From positions 1 through 32,585 of the forward strand of contig USKC01000004.1 of NCBI GenBank assembly GCA_900555195.1: a stretch of 32,585 nucleotides of DNA, given 5' to 3'. Of the stretch, positions 1 through 7,600 are shown piece after piece. The first letter of the stretch is position 1. Each line of letters starts with the position of its first letter. The notes beneath the pieces are model-generated. The model did not search any database, was not told the DNA's origin, and saw only the letters and a list, made by a program, of their open reading frames with translations. Source of the stretch: an uncultured Lachnospiraceae bacterium (GTDB lineage: Bacteria > Bacillota > Clostridia > Lachnospirales > Lachnospiraceae). The position numbers and the translations under genes were made by a program.

Positions 1-1
1 T

Positions 2-490
2 ACAACCATGATCCCGGCGCAGCTGGTATTTCTTCCGGTATTCCTGATTTTGAGCAAAATGGAATTGATCAATACCTACTGGTCTTTGATTCTTCCACAG
101 GCTGCCAGCGCATTCGGCATTTTCATGCTGCGTCAGAATTTTCTTCAGGTACCAAAGGAATTGATTGAAGCTGCCAGGCTGGATAAAGCAGGAGAACTGA
201 AGATTATGTTCCGTATCATGCTCCCTATGTCCCGCAGCACGGTCGCTACGTTGGCGTTGCTGACATTTATTGGGAGTTGGAATGATTATTTCTGGGCAAA
301 GGTGCTCACTACCAGCGACGCAGTAAGAACCCTTCCTGTCGGAATCACTGCACTTCGGGATGTGGACGGTGGAGTAGCCAATCACATTATCATGGCGGGG
401 AACCTGATTATGCTCATTCCTATCCTGATCGCTTTTATTATAGCGCAGAAACAGATATTAAAAGCATTCGCCTATACAGGTGTTAAATAA
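2..490 (+). CDS. ABC transporter permease, MalG/UgpE type (5' end cut by window edge)
   Basis: This is the C-terminal part of an inner-membrane permease of a carbohydrate/glycerophosphate-type ABC importer. The reading frame is open to the first base, and the visible start (MIPAQLVFLPVFLIL) corresponds to a mid-protein membrane helix of MalG-like permeases, so the true start is outside the window. The EAA loop that docks on the ATPase is clear: ELIEAARLDKAGELKIMFRI, then MLP. It is followed by two or three hydrophobic segments and the usual short basic/aromatic tail. The next gene, 60 bp downstream on the same strand, is a UgpB-like binding protein, followed by a glycerophosphodiesterase, so a UgpE-like role is the best guess. 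The substrate is inferred from neighbours only. Confidence 0.9.
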   Translation, partial: TTMIPAQLVFLPVFLILSKMELINTYWSLILPQAASAFGIFMLRQNFLQVPKELIEAARLDKAGELKIMFRIMLPMSRSTVATLALLTFIGSWNDYFWAKVLTTSDAVRTLPVGITALRDVDGGVANHIIMAGNLIMLIPILIAFIIAQKQILKAFAYTGVK

Positions 491-516
491 AATATAGAAA
501 AACAATAAGTGGAAAG

Positions 517-532
517 TGCCGCTTTAGCGGCA
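517..532 (+). other. Short intercistronic stem-loop ahead of the binding-protein gene
   Basis: A perfect 6-bp stem with a TTTA tetraloop (TGCCGC-TTTA-GCGGCA) sits 8 bases before the ribosome binding site of the binding-protein gene. There is no T-tract, so it is not a terminator. A 5' stem-loop at this position could protect or separate the binding-protein mRNA, which is usually needed in excess over the permeases. That role is inferred. Confidence 0.45.
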
Positions 533-550
533 GAATGTATGGAGGAAAAA

Positions 551-1924
551 ATGAACAGATTGATTCACAAAAGCATGGCATTATTAGCAGCAGCAGCAAT
601 GACAATTTCCCTGCTTGGCTGTGGAGGCAGTTCCGGAACATCCGAAAGTGCTTCGACAGCCTCAGCATCCGCTTCTTCAGAGGCAGCATCCACGCAGAGC
701 GGAAGTGAACAGAGCGAAGGCACATCCGGCTCTGGGGAAACGATAGAATTAACTTTCTGGTATGCAAATTCAGATACTGTGGAAACTTATATCGGAGAAG
801 CTACAGAGAGATTCAATAGCACGGTCGGGGCTGAAAAAGGGATTCATGTGACGGCTGAATACCAGGGGGATTATGTAGAACTGCATCAGAAGCTGCAGGC
901 GGCTTATATCGCCGGAACTGCTCCTGACCTGACCGTTTTGGAAATCGGCTCTGTTGGCCTGTTTGCAGATGGAGGAATGATACAGGGCCTAGATGAACGG
1001 ATTGAGGCAGATGGCATGGATATGAGCGATTTCCACGAAGGACTTCTGTATAATTGTTATATCAATGATACCTGCTATGCCCTTCCCTTCCTGCGTTCCA
1101 CGTCCATTCTCTATATGAATACCACTATACTGGAGGAAGCAGGCGTTAACCCGGAGGAGATCACAACCTGGGACGCTCTAGCGCAGGCCTGCGAAAAGGT
1201 ATATGAGGCGACTGGAAAATATGGTATTTCCATGCCTATCAATTATTGGTTCCATGAAGCGTTCATGTTAACCTGGGGTGGATTTACGGTGAATGAGGAT
1301 GAGACGCAGTGTACGGTGGACAATGATGTGGACAGAATCGTAATCGATTATTTCAAGGACCTTCGGGAAAGAAATCTGGCGCATCTGTATCCTTATTCGG
1401 AAATTGATAAGATGAATGCAGATCTGATGAATCAGGATGCTGCCTTCTTCTTCTCTTCCACAGGAAGCTTGAGCCAGATGCTTTCAGTAGCGGATGAACT
1501 TGGATTCGAACTTCAGACCGCTTTCATCCCGAAAGGAACTTCTTACGGTGTGACGACAGGAGGCTGTAATCTTGCCATGCTGAGTGGCCTGTCCGAAGAG
1601 GAACAGAGTGCTGCTTGGGAGTATATGAAATTCATGACCACAGTTGATGAGACAGTAGAAGCAAGTATCGTAACAGGTTATCTGGCTACCCGCAAGAGCG
1701 CGGTGGAAGATGAGAAGATGGTAGCATGGTATGAGCAGTACCCGCAGTACAAGGTAGCGCTTGATCAGCTGGAGATCTCTTCCGGGCGCCCCAATAATCC
1801 GGGCTATGTGGAATTCCAGGTGGAACTGACCAACGATATGGCGGAAATTATGGTAAACGATGCGGATGTGGATACCACGCTGGCAGAATTGGAAGCGAAA
1901 GGAAATGAACTGCTCAATGAATAA
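551..1924 (+). CDS. ugpB: Extracellular solute-binding lipoprotein, UgpB-like
   Basis: Lipid-anchored binding protein that would capture substrate outside the cell and deliver it to the preceding permease. The ATG at 551 is chosen because GGAGG lies at 541-545; the frame opens earlier but without a ribosome site. The protein is 457 residues. A signal peptide ends in the lipobox LLGC (Cys24), followed by a low-complexity Ser/Ala/Thr/Glu linker (about 27-65). The body has the family-1 binding-protein fold pattern. The segment STSILYMNTTILEEAGV and the C-terminal region (GYLATRKSAV, then RPNNPGYVEF, ending near AKGNELL) resemble the UgpB layout. The downstream gene starts inside its last codons, so the two are translationally linked. 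UgpB versus another sugar-binding protein is inferred from this resemblance plus the adjoining phosphodiesterase gene. Confidence 0.85.
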   Translation: MNRLIHKSMALLAAAAMTISLLGCGGSSGTSESASTASASASSEAASTQSGSEQSEGTSGSGETIELTFWYANSDTVETYIGEATERFNSTVGAEKGIHVTAEYQGDYVELHQKLQAAYIAGTAPDLTVLEIGSVGLFADGGMIQGLDERIEADGMDMSDFHEGLLYNCYINDTCYALPFLRSTSILYMNTTILEEAGVNPEEITTWDALAQACEKVYEATGKYGISMPINYWFHEAFMLTWGGFTVNEDETQCTVDNDVDRIVIDYFKDLRERNLAHLYPYSEIDKMNADLMNQDAAFFFSSTGSLSQMLSVADELGFELQTAFIPKGTSYGVTTGGCNLAMLSGLSEEEQSAAWEYMKFMTTVDETVEASIVTGYLATRKSAVEDEKMVAWYEQYPQYKVALDQLEISSGRPNNPGYVEFQVELTNDMAEIMVNDADVDTTLAELEAKGNELLNE

Positions 1925-2747
1925 CCTTTGGATAATGGCACACAGGGGGGCATCTTATCATGCCCCCGAGAACACCAGGGCGGCGTTTGTTAAAGCGCAT
2001 GAACTGGAAGCGGACGGAGTGGAAACCGACCTGCAGCTGACGGCGGATGGACAGATTGTGATCCATCATAATTACTATATCGATAATACTTCGGATGGAA
2101 AGGGCGCCATCCTGCTGAAAACGGTTCAGGAACTGAAGACATACGATTTCGGCGCTTACAAAGGCAGTGAATATGCGGGAGAGAGGATCCTCACGCTGGA
2201 AGAATTCCTTCCGCTTGTGGAGGATATGGAGATCATCAATCTGGAATTAAAGCCCCATCTGGATAAGGAAGTGGACTTCGTCGGAAAGATTCTGGAGATT
2301 GTAAGAAACAGCAAGGCAGCAGATAAAGTGATCTATTCCTCTTTCGATGCTGATTTGCTCGGAGAATTAAAGAAACAGGACGCGGACTGCAGGGTGGGAC
2401 TTTTGACCTTCCAGGAGAGGATGCAGCCGTTTCGTAGGGAATTTTCCGCCGCCTTTGCGGCAAAATATCCGGTGCAAGATATCCGCTTTCTTCTGGAAGA
2501 TGCAGGAAAGGCACAGAGCCTTACGGAACTTGTGGACAGCCTGCCCTATAAGCCGGATTACCTTCACCCAGACTATCACAGCGTGCTTGAAAATCCCGTT
2601 TTGGTGGAAGAGATGAGAAACAGAGGGATCGGCGTGAATCCCTATACCTGTGATACGCCTGAGGAGATGGAAAAGCTGGTTGAGGCCGGATGTACCGGCA
2701 TCATTACGAACCGGCCGGATCTGGCTGTATCTCTTCTTCGGAAATAA
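1917..2747 (+). CDS. ugpQ: Glycerophosphodiester phosphodiesterase (GDPD family, UgpQ-like)
   Basis: Cytoplasmic enzyme expected to cleave glycerophosphodiesters to glycerol-3-phosphate plus an alcohol. It has no signal peptide. The chosen ATG at 1917 overlaps the end of the upstream gene by 8 bp; an AAAGGA site lies about 12 bases upstream. The 276-residue product begins almost at once with the catalytic motif MAHRGA (His9, Arg10), then ENT (18-20), the metal ligands in GVETDLQLT (Glu36, Asp38), a second histidine in VIHHN (His51 by spacing from Asp38) and ELKP (metal Glu). The C-terminus has the usual TNRPDL motif. Asn follows His51 where many family members have Asp. Overlap with the UgpB-like gene supports import of glycerophosphodiesters followed by hydrolysis, as in Ugp systems. 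Confidence 0.9.
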   Translation: MNNLWIMAHRGASYHAPENTRAAFVKAHELEADGVETDLQLTADGQIVIHHNYYIDNTSDGKGAILLKTVQELKTYDFGAYKGSEYAGERILTLEEFLPLVEDMEIINLELKPHLDKEVDFVGKILEIVRNSKAADKVIYSSFDADLLGELKKQDADCRVGLLTFQERMQPFRREFSAAFAAKYPVQDIRFLLEDAGKAQSLTELVDSLPYKPDYLHPDYHSVLENPVLVEEMRNRGIGVNPYTCDTPEEMEKLVEAGCTGIITNRPDLAVSLLRK

Positions 2748-2778
2748 TATAAATGCGGAAGGAAAGGGAGATGACAGA

Positions 2779-3588
2779 ATGGCTTTTCTGACTGTGGATT
2801 GTTTCTCGGAAGTGTTGCACATGAGCGTAAATCTCAGTGTGATCCTTCCACAAAATATTGAAATTATAAATCCGGTAAATGGAGGACAGTTTACGCCGCC
2901 GTATCCAGTGCTGTATTTGCTGCATGGCTATAATGGAGATCACACTGTATGGGCCAGGCGGACCAGTGTGGAACGGTATGCGAGCGAGATGGGGATTGTG
3001 GTGATAATGCCGGCGGCCCATCTGAGCTTTTATTCCGATATGGAGATCGGGTTCAGGTATTGGACGTACATCTCAGAGGAACTTCCCCGTATCTGCCGGG
3101 ATCTGTTCCCACAGATTTCAGCGGAAGCGGATAAGACATTTGCTGCCGGGCTTTCCATGGGAGGCTATGGCGCATTTAAGCTGGGGCTCTCCCTTCCGGA
3201 GCGTTTCCGGGCAGTAGCTTCTCTTTCCGGAGCGGTGGATGTGGCCGCCCTGGCAGAACGGATTCGTCAGGAGACAGGAGGAGGAGCCAATGCCTTCGGG
3301 CCGGTATATGGGAATCGGCAGATAGCAGGAAGCGAGGACGATCTGTTTGAGCTGGCCAGGAAAGCGGCAGAGAAAGGGAAGAATCTTCCTCAATTCTATC
3401 AGTGGTGCGGCAAGCAGGATTTCCTGTACGCAGATAATATCAGGCTGAGGGATTATCTCTGGGATTTGGGAGCAGACCTCGTTTATGAAGAGGCAGATGG
3501 AGATCACCAGTGGAAATACTGGGATACCGGGATCGAACGGGTGTTGCGGTGGATCCAGGAAATTCTGGATGAGGATGTTTCAAAATAA
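2779..3588 (+). CDS. Alpha/beta-hydrolase esterase (EstA / esterase D-like)
   Basis: Predicted cytoplasmic carboxylesterase of 269 residues. The ATG at 2779 follows the purine-rich site GGAAAGGGAG (2761-2770). A hydrophobic strand and oxyanion-type loop are seen in YLLHGYNGDHTVW. The nucleophile elbow is GLSMGGYG (Ser126). Asp214 in GKQDFLY and His243 in GDHQWKYW complete a plausible triad. Order and length match the tributyrin-esterase/S-formylglutathione-hydrolase-like group. It follows the phosphodiesterase by 31 bp in the same direction, so it may remove acyl groups from the alcohol or glycerol moiety imported by the upstream transporter. The actual substrate is unknown. Confidence 0.85.
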   Translation: MAFLTVDCFSEVLHMSVNLSVILPQNIEIINPVNGGQFTPPYPVLYLLHGYNGDHTVWARRTSVERYASEMGIVVIMPAAHLSFYSDMEIGFRYWTYISEELPRICRDLFPQISAEADKTFAAGLSMGGYGAFKLGLSLPERFRAVASLSGAVDVAALAERIRQETGGGANAFGPVYGNRQIAGSEDDLFELARKAAEKGKNLPQFYQWCGKQDFLYADNIRLRDYLWDLGADLVYEEADGDHQWKYWDTGIERVLRWIQEILDEDVSK

Positions 3589-3599
3589 TGAATTCATTG

Positions 3600-3649
3600 A
3601 AAAGCGCCGGAAGGAAAGCTGCTATAAAAGCTTTCCCTCCGGCGCTTTT
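3600..3649 (+). terminator. Bidirectional terminator shared by the esterase and lacI genes
   Basis: Two arms of about 20 bp, 3600-3619 and 3631-3649, are complementary (AAAAGCGCCGGA... and ...TCCGGCGCTTTT) with one unpaired base each way, and enclose a short AT-rich loop. The A-run on the left and T-run on the right make it usable in both directions. It lies just after the esterase stop and includes the last nine or so codons and the stop of the convergent lacI gene. Confidence 0.8.
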
Positions 3650-4629
3650 CCGGCAGACTCCCTCCGAACCAAGCTGGCATGCAGGAGCAGTGTGCCAATG
3701 GAGATTTTATTCAACAGGCTGCTTAAGGCATAGTATCCGCTTTTTCCCAACTGAACCCGTTCCTGACGGACGGTGGTAAGAGGCGGGGAAGTATAGGCGC
3801 TCATGGGAAGATCATCAAATCCGATGATGCTGATATCCGCAGGCACCCGCAGTCCCAGCTGCTGACACTGGACGATGGCGGCATGGGCAAGAAGATCGTG
3901 GCTGCAGATGAGGGCGGTCATTCCCTTGTCGAGAAGGCGCGGAAGATGTTTTTCCATGCACTGCGTGATATAATAAGAACTCCCTGTATGGGAAGGATCG
4001 GCTTTCAGGCCGTTCTGACGCATGGCATGAAAAAAAGCGGTGTGGCGTACCTGCATGATGTGGGATCCCAAAGCACCGCTCAGATAGCCGATCTGCTTAT
4101 GGCCAAGTTCTTTCAGAGCGGATACAGCCATTTCCATGCCTTCATTGTTGTCGATTCCAACATAGGCCATGTTGGGATTGGCTGAGATATAGTTGTCATA
4201 AAGAACAGCGGGGGTTCTTGCGGATTTCAGCTGGTTCATCCAGGGATCATTCAGGGAGAAACCGAGGATAAAGGCTCCCAGGTAATCATTCTGAAGCATA
4301 AAAACTTCATAGGGGATTTCCTTTTGCAGCTGTTCCGTGACAGGAACGATCTGAACCGTATAGCCGGCCGGTTCTGCCATTTGACGAAAGCCGAGAATAA
4401 TATCATATCCAAAATGATGCTTTTCTTCATATTCTATGTTTTCGGCTAGGATGACAAGCTTCTTGTCGGAATTTTTCTGTCTGCGCAGCTTTGTGTATCC
4501 CATTTCCACCGCGGTCTCCAAAACGAGTTTTTGTAAAGTTTCGCTCACATCAGAAGCCCCATTCAGGGCTTTGGAAACGGTTCCCTTGGAAATGTTGAGC
4601 CTATCAGCAATATCCTGGATCGTTGCCAT
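3622..4629 (-). CDS. LacI-family transcriptional regulator of the maltodextrin operon
   Basis: Sugar-responsive DNA-binding repressor of 335 residues. The ATG at 4629 is preferred over a TTG one codon upstream, because AAAGGGTG lies about 8 bases before it. The N-terminal helix-turn-helix and hinge are typical (ATIQDIADRLNISKGTVSKA, then LNG). The rest is a periplasmic-binding-protein-like effector domain; the final part carries the family pattern DISIIGFDDLPMSAYTSPPLTTV. It is divergent from malE with 322 bp between the starts, and a 15-bp motif repeated in that gap fits its operators, so it most likely controls malE onward and itself. Its 3' end forms part of a terminator hairpin. The effector (maltose or a maltodextrin) is inferred from context. 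Confidence 0.92.
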   Translation of the reverse strand: MATIQDIADRLNISKGTVSKALNGASDVSETLQKLVLETAVEMGYTKLRRQKNSDKKLVILAENIEYEEKHHFGYDIILGFRQMAEPAGYTVQIVPVTEQLQKEIPYEVFMLQNDYLGAFILGFSLNDPWMNQLKSARTPAVLYDNYISANPNMAYVGIDNNEGMEMAVSALKELGHKQIGYLSGALGSHIMQVRHTAFFHAMRQNGLKADPSHTGSSYYITQCMEKHLPRLLDKGMTALICSHDLLAHAAIVQCQQLGLRVPADISIIGFDDLPMSAYTSPPLTTVRQERVQLGKSGYYALSSLLNKISIGTLLLHASLVRRESAGKAPEGKLL

Positions 4630-4668
4630 CAATAAATCACCCTTTCTTATTTATCCGCGTCCAGATTC

Positions 4669-4697
4669 ATTATACTGAAATACAGGGGGATAGGCAA
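4669..4697 (-). promoter_or_regulatory. Promoter of the lacI-type regulator gene
   Basis: On the minus strand, TTGCCT (4692-4697) and a perfect TATAAT (4669-4674) are separated by exactly 17 bp. The -10 box lies about 40 bp before the regulator start codon. Confidence 0.7.
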
Positions 4698-4723
4698 TGT
4701 TTTTCCGATGAAATCCCCGTCTA

Positions 4724-4741
4724 TTTCGTTATGTTGCGAAA
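4724..4741. promoter_or_regulatory. Candidate LacI-type operator, distal copy
   Basis: TTTCGTTATGTT followed by G and CG, then AAA, forms a partial dyad TTTCG-N8-CGAAA. A 12-bp exact copy in inverted orientation (14 of 15 matches over TTTCGTTATGTTNCG) lies at 4913-4927. This copy is about 27 bp upstream of the regulator's -35 box and about 130 bp upstream of the malE promoter, a spacing compatible with repression by looping or autoregulation. Confidence 0.5.
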
Positions 4742-4873
4742 AAATAAGATGCTTTGGCAATATTTAAATCGATATAAAAGTCATAAAAAGAAAGGTGCGT
4801 GGTAAAAATAGATAAAAACGCTATATAAAAACTATGAAAAAGGGAGAATCTACCGGCAAATTGCCTTGCACGA

Positions 4874-4902
4874 TTGACGAATGAAAAAAAGAAGAGTACA
4901 GT
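4874..4902 (+). promoter_or_regulatory. Candidate promoter of the maltodextrin operon
   Basis: TTGACG (4874-4879) and TACAGT (4897-4902) are 17 bp apart, 50 bp before the malE start. This is the best -35/-10 pair in the AT-rich gap. The expected transcription start near 4909 would lie just ahead of the proximal operator copy. Confidence 0.55.
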
Positions 4903-4912
4903 GAAAACAGAA

Positions 4913-4927
4913 CGAAACATAACGAAA
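4913..4927. promoter_or_regulatory. Candidate LacI-type operator, proximal copy
   Basis: CGAAACATAACGAAA is the reverse complement, with one mismatch in 15, of the motif at 4724-4738. It lies directly after the predicted malE promoter at about +5 to +19, the classical place for a repressor roadblock, and before the AAAGGGAGAGG ribosome site of malE. Confidence 0.5.
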
Positions 4928-4951
4928 CTTTTGAGAAAGGGAGAGGAAAAT

Positions 4952-6187
4952 ATGAAGAAAAAAGGTGTAGCTCTTTTGCTGGCGGCGGCGATGGCGCTCA
5001 CCGGGCTTACCGGCTGCGGCACTTCCCTGCAGGGCGCGTCCTCTGGACAGGAAAATGTCCGCCTCATGGTGTGGTCTCCGCAGAATGACCAGTCAAAGGA
5101 CAACGGAGAATGGCTGCAGACCATGTGCCAGGCTTTCGCGGATCAGCATCCGGAATGGGACATTACGTTCGTCTATGGAGTGGCAGATGAGGCCAGCGCG
5201 GCCGGACAGGTATCGCAGGATCCGGAGGCCGGCGCGGATGTGTTCATGTATGCCAACGATACGCTGACCACCCTGACGGACGCCAATGCGCTGGTGAAAT
5301 TCGGAGGGAAATACAGGGAAGCGATTGAAAGCACCAATTCGCAGGAAGTGCTGGATTCCCTGACCATGGATGGCGAACTGTACGGGGTTCCATTCACCAC
5401 CAATACCTGGTTCATGTATTATGACAAGAGCGTGTTCTCAGAGGAAGATATAAAGAGTCTGGATACGATGCTGGAAAAGGGAGTTGTATCCTTTCCATTC
5501 ACCAATTCCTGGTATCTTCCGGCGTTTTATCTGGGAAATGGTTGCACCCTGTTCGGAGATGGAACGGATGAGTCCCAGGGCGTGGATTTTAGCGGCGAAA
5601 AGGCGGTTACTGTGACAGATTATCTGATCGATCTGAGAAACCACCCCAACTTCAAGATCGATGCTGACGGCTCAGGCATAGCGGGACTGCGGGACGGCAG
5701 CATCAACGCGATGTTTTCCGGTTCCTGGGACGCCAATGCGGTGAAGGAAGCGCTGGGAGAGAATATGGGAGTGGCATCCCTGCCTACATTTACGCTGAAC
5801 GGAGAAGAGAAACAGATGCTGGCCTATGCAGGCTCCAAGGCGATCGGGGTGAATCCCAACAGCAAACATATGGTGGCGGCTGTTGAACTGGCGGTATTCC
5901 TGGGCTCTGCACAGGCTCAGAAGGCCCATTATGAGATGTGCGGCGTGGTTCCTTGTAATACGGAACTCCTTCAGGAGGAAGCGATACAGTCCGATGAAGT
6001 GGTGACAGCACAGAATAATACGTTTAACAATACCTCCATCCTGCAGCCCTTTGTTTCCAAGATGAGCAACTGCTGGACACCGGTGGAAAACATGGGCAAG
6101 TCCATCCGAAACGGAAGCGTGACGCATGAAAATGCGGCGGATCAGACGGAGCAGATGAACGAGGCCATGAACAGTGATGGAATCTGA
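4952..6187 (+). CDS. malE: Maltose/maltodextrin-binding lipoprotein MalE
   Basis: Lipid-anchored binding protein of the maltodextrin ABC importer. The ATG at 4952 follows AAAGGGAGAGG; the open frame runs 26 codons further upstream with no ribosome site. The 411-residue product has a basic N-terminus, a hydrophobic segment and the lipobox LTGC (Cys22). Mature-domain features match Firmicute MalE: LMVWSPQND at the start, PEAGADVFMYANDTL, MDGELYGVPFTTNTWFMYYD, a GSWDANAV segment, and a C-terminal half rich in aromatic residues. It leads an operon with malF and malG and the intracellular glucan enzymes, and is likely repressed by the divergent LacI-type protein. Confidence 0.93.
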   Translation: MKKKGVALLLAAAMALTGLTGCGTSLQGASSGQENVRLMVWSPQNDQSKDNGEWLQTMCQAFADQHPEWDITFVYGVADEASAAGQVSQDPEAGADVFMYANDTLTTLTDANALVKFGGKYREAIESTNSQEVLDSLTMDGELYGVPFTTNTWFMYYDKSVFSEEDIKSLDTMLEKGVVSFPFTNSWYLPAFYLGNGCTLFGDGTDESQGVDFSGEKAVTVTDYLIDLRNHPNFKIDADGSGIAGLRDGSINAMFSGSWDANAVKEALGENMGVASLPTFTLNGEEKQMLAYAGSKAIGVNPNSKHMVAAVELAVFLGSAQAQKAHYEMCGVVPCNTELLQEEAIQSDEVVTAQNNTFNNTSILQPFVSKMSNCWTPVENMGKSIRNGSVTHENAADQTEQMNEAMNSDGI

Positions 6188-6217
6188 GAAGGAATCGGAA
6201 GATAATGAGGTGAGAAG

Positions 6218-7597
6218 ATGGGCTTAATCAAAAAAAGAGTGAATGAATTTCCAACCCCGTATACATGTACCCGGGCGATACGGGAAGGAGGGCTTGAAAC
6301 GAAGCTCTCCATGCTGGTGATGGGGCTTGGCAACTTTGTGCATGGCCAGAAAATAAAGGGACTGATCTACCTGGCTGTGGAAGTGGCATATCTTGTGTTC
6401 ATGGCGGTGAATGGAATTGGATTCCTTTCCATGCTGCCGTCCCTGGGAACTATTCCGCAGGAAGAGGTTTGGGACGAGGCAAACCAGGTGTATATGTATA
6501 CCAAAGGTGATCAGTCCATCCTGATCCTGCTTTATGGAGTGGCTACGGTGCTTCTGACCATTCTGATGTTCTGTGCCTGGAGAGGCGCCCTCAGAAGCGC
6601 ATACAAGGCGGAATGCCTGGCAAAAGAAGGCCGTCATGTGAATACTTTCAGGGAAGACCTGAAGACTCTGCTGCATGAGAATCTGCACAGACTGCTGATG
6701 ACGCCTCCGGTCATTTTCATATTTGCATTTACGGTGCTGCCGCTGATTTTCATGATTTGCATGGCATTCACCAACTACAGCAAAATTGATAACCACCTGA
6801 TGCTGTTCGACTGGGTGGGACTGGATAACTTCAAAGCCCTGTTTGATTCCACCAGTATCCTGGGAAGCACCTTCTGGTCTGTTCTGATCTGGACCCTGGT
6901 GTGGGCATTCTTCGCAACGTTCAGCAACTATATCTTCGGAATGATCCTTTCCCTTCTGATTAACAGAAAGGAAACGAGGGCGAAGGGCTTCTGGAGATTC
7001 TGTTTCGTGCTTTCCTGCGCGGTGCCGATGTTCGTATCCCTTCTGATCATGAGAACCATGCTGCAGCCGGAAGGGGCGGTGAACGTGCTTCTTCGCAACC
7101 TGGGGCTGATCGCTCCGGACGCGAGCCTTCCTTTCTTCACGGATCCCACCTGGGCGAGGGTGACGGTCATCGTGGTGAATATCTGGGTTGGCGTTCCCTA
7201 TACGCTGCTGCAGCTGACAGGCGTGCTTCAGAATATTCCTGCGGAACTCTATGAAGCGGCCAAGGTGGATGGAGCCAATGCGATTCAGATTTTCTTCAAA
7301 ATCACCCTGCCCTACATGCTGTATGTGACGACGCCGTACCTGATTACTACCTTTACGGGAAATGTGAATAATTTCAACGTCATTTACCTGCTTTCCGGAG
7401 GCGATCCGGTGACGAACCTGTCCTCTACGGCAGGAAGTACGGATCTGCTCGTAACCTGGCTGTATAAGCTGACGATCGACAGGCAGTATTATAATATCGG
7501 TTCCGTCATCGGCATCCTGACATTCATCATCCTTGCGGTCGGCGCGCTTTTGACGTATCACAACAGCAAATCCTATAAAGAGGAAGGGGGATTCTAA
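6218..7597 (+). CDS. malF: Maltodextrin ABC transporter permease MalF (long form)
   Basis: Membrane permease of 459 residues. The ATG at 6218 is preceded by GAGGTGAG. The first roughly 150 residues form an extra module with two or more hydrophobic segments (around MLVMGLGNFVHGQKIKGLIY and ILILLYGVATVLLTILMFCA) ahead of the core permease, as in Lachnospiraceae and Thermotoga-like MalF proteins. The core follows from about residue 165 (PPVIFIFAFTVLPLIFMICM). The ATPase-docking EAA loop is ELYEAAKVDGANAIQIFFKI, then TLP. It lies 30 bp after malE and 3 bp before malG. No ATPase gene is present in the operon. Confidence 0.93.
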   Translation: MGLIKKRVNEFPTPYTCTRAIREGGLETKLSMLVMGLGNFVHGQKIKGLIYLAVEVAYLVFMAVNGIGFLSMLPSLGTIPQEEVWDEANQVYMYTKGDQSILILLYGVATVLLTILMFCAWRGALRSAYKAECLAKEGRHVNTFREDLKTLLHENLHRLLMTPPVIFIFAFTVLPLIFMICMAFTNYSKIDNHLMLFDWVGLDNFKALFDSTSILGSTFWSVLIWTLVWAFFATFSNYIFGMILSLLINRKETRAKGFWRFCFVLSCAVPMFVSLLIMRTMLQPEGAVNVLLRNLGLIAPDASLPFFTDPTWARVTVIVVNIWVGVPYTLLQLTGVLQNIPAELYEAAKVDGANAIQIFFKITLPYMLYVTTPYLITTFTGNVNNFNVIYLLSGGDPVTNLSSTAGSTDLLVTWLYKLTIDRQYYNIGSVIGILTFIILAVGALLTYHNSKSYKEEGGF

Positions 7598-7600
7598 GCT

